A stretch of 64,000 bases of DNA from Xanthomonas floridensis (GTDB lineage Bacteria > Pseudomonadota > Gammaproteobacteria > Xanthomonadales > Xanthomonadaceae). The notes beneath the pieces were generated by a model. That model saw nothing but the letters and a program-made list of their open reading frames with translations, did not search any database and had not been told where the DNA came from. This document shows, in pieces, positions 63,070 through 64,000 of the stretch (position 1 is its first letter; each line of letters starts with the position of its first letter). The stretch spans positions 1-64,000 of the forward strand of contig NZ_LXNG01000058.1 in assembly GCF_001642575.1 (NCBI RefSeq), given 5' to 3'. Position numbers and translations under genes: made by a program.

Positions 63070-63747
63070 GTGCGCATCCTAGTAATTGAAGACAACAGCG
63101 ACATCGCCGCCAATCTCGGCGACTACCTCGAAGACCGCGGCCATACCGTGGATTTCGCCGCCGATGGCGTGACCGGCCTGCACCTGGCAGTGGTGCACGA
63201 GTTTGACGCCATCGTGCTCGACCTCAACCTGCCCGGCATGGACGGCATCGAAGTCTGCCGCAAGTTGCGCAACGAAGCGCGCAAGCAGACCCCGGTGCTG
63301 ATGCTGACCGCGCGCGACTCGCTGGACAACAAGCTGGCCGGCTTCGACTCCGGCGCCGACGACTACCTGATCAAGCCATTCGCCTTGCAGGAAGTGGAAG
63401 TACGCCTCAACGCACTGTCGCGTCGCGGCAAGGGCGTGCACACCCGCGTGCTGGAAACCGGTGACCTGGAATACAACCTGGACACGCTGGAAGTGCGTCG
63501 CCGCGGCAAGTTACTGCAGCTCAACCCCACCGCGCTGAAGATTCTGCAGGCGCTGATGGAGGCCTCGCCCGCCGTAGTGACGCGCCAGGAGCTGGAAACC
63601 CGCGTCTGGGGCGAAGAATTGCCGGATTCGGATTCGCTGCGCGTGCATATCCACGGCCTGCGCGCGGTGGTCGACAAGCCCTTCGATGTGCCGATGATCC
63701 AGACCCGTCACGGCATCGGCTACCGCATCGCCTCGCCCGATGCCTGA
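63070..63747 (+). CDS. OmpR/PhoB-type response regulator
   Basis: 225 residues. The receiver domain MRILVIEDNSDIAANLGDYLEDRGH has the phospho-acceptor D51 in VLDLNLPGMDG and LIKPF near 102. The C-terminal winged helix is LNPTALKILQALMEASPAVVTRQELETRVWG ... DSLRVHIHGLRAVVDKPFDVPMIQTRHGIGYRI. The start is GTG at 63070, with GAGG five bases upstream. It overlaps the sensor kinase start by 8 bp, so it forms a two-component pair. It resembles xanthomonad ColR/VgrR-like regulators, but I do not assign a name. Confidence 0.93.
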   Translation: MRILVIEDNSDIAANLGDYLEDRGHTVDFAADGVTGLHLAVVHEFDAIVLDLNLPGMDGIEVCRKLRNEARKQTPVLMLTARDSLDNKLAGFDSGADDYLIKPFALQEVEVRLNALSRRGKGVHTRVLETGDLEYNLDTLEVRRRGKLLQLNPTALKILQALMEASPAVVTRQELETRVWGEELPDSDSLRVHIHGLRAVVDKPFDVPMIQTRHGIGYRIASPDA

Positions 63748-64000
63748 GAGTGCTGGCGGATCGCGGCCCGCCCGCAGGCGTGGCCGCTACCGGCGGCGCC
63801 TGCGTAGCCGCATCATTCTTTCGTTCGTGTTGTTGGGCTTCTGCCTGACGACATTGTTTGCCTTCGCCACCAACTGGGCGCGCGCGCGCGTGGAAAACCA
63901 ATTGGTCGAAGATGTGATGAATCGCAACATCGATGCCTTCGCGCAGCGATTTTATTCCGACCCGCTCCGCAATCCCGATCTGCCGGTGCAGCAGATGCGT
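63740..64000 (+). CDS. Sensor histidine kinase, N-terminal part (truncated by window end)
   Basis: The first 87 residues are visible: a basic N-terminus (GGSRPARRRGRYRRRLRSR), TM helix ~24-45 (IILSFVLLGFCLTTLFAFATNWA) and the start of a periplasmic sensor region (VENQLVEDVMNRNIDAFAQRFYSD). The ATG lies within the end of the response-regulator gene. The kinase domains lie beyond the window. Confidence 0.85.
   Translation, partial: MPESAGGSRPARRRGRYRRRLRSRIILSFVLLGFCLTTLFAFATNWARARVENQLVEDVMNRNIDAFAQRFYSDPLRNPDLPVQQMR

Overview
The window looks like a chromosomal segment of a plant-associated Xanthomonas. It is GC-rich, with dense operons joined by ATGA/TGATG overlaps, two large TonB-dependent receptors, a GH6 exocellulase with the architecture of CbsA, split sulfate-assimilation operons, an H-NS-like protein ending in the xanthomonad-style TWSGRGRTPRAF block, and dispersed GGGAATC intergenic repeats. 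The genus is inferred from protein content; no species is claimed.

Layout. 1-240: tail of an IS481-family insertion sequence. 240-1276: a foldback repeat and a strong terminator, no gene. 1277-7666: GAF histidine kinase, then a DUF2946 / TonB receptor / PepSY membrane-protein metal-uptake unit rich in histidine. 7934-15392: assimilatory sulfate reduction, cysJ-cysI-cysH on the minus strand diverging from cysD-cysNC on the plus strand. 15649-19838: RND efflux pair. 20076-27031: M1 aminopeptidase, then a tightly coupled Na+/alanine-type symporter, SpoU methyltransferase and carboxylesterase. 27668-29152: a neprosin-type glutamic peptidase. 30097-42586: a carbohydrate-utilisation locus with a GH97 enzyme, a LamG-GH2 enzyme, a TonB receptor, the GH6 cellobiohydrolase and a LacI regulator; a perfect LacI-type palindrome sits between the divergent GH97 and GH2 genes. 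42638-51066: housekeeping and small-molecule genes (M28 peptidase, mscL, FAH-family enzyme, Rieske protein, SLC13-type permease, trmB, thiG, thiS). 51221-53038: GDSL autotransporter esterase. 53155-53228: tRNA-Gly(CCC). 53607-58356: a less dense run of accessory or unknown genes (lipoprotein, secreted acetamidase-family protein, orphan STN-domain protein, H-NS-like protein). 58909-64000: glgX, a RimK-type ligase, an OmpR-type response regulator and the start of its sensor kinase.

The most unusual structure is a family of inverted GGGAATC/GATTCCC foldback elements (four copies). They sit between genes but also run into reading frames: one supplies about 36 residues at the N-terminus of CysNC, and one supplies the last ~19 residues of TrmB. 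Other points of interest are a bacterial neprosin with both catalytic glutamates, a PepSY transporter with a 16-histidine insert, a LamG-GH2 fusion, a three-hairpin intergenic relay ahead of the second TonB receptor, an exact-period 141-bp duplication carrying terminators, and two candidate small RNAs. No CRISPR array, prophage, rRNA or complete mobile element was found.
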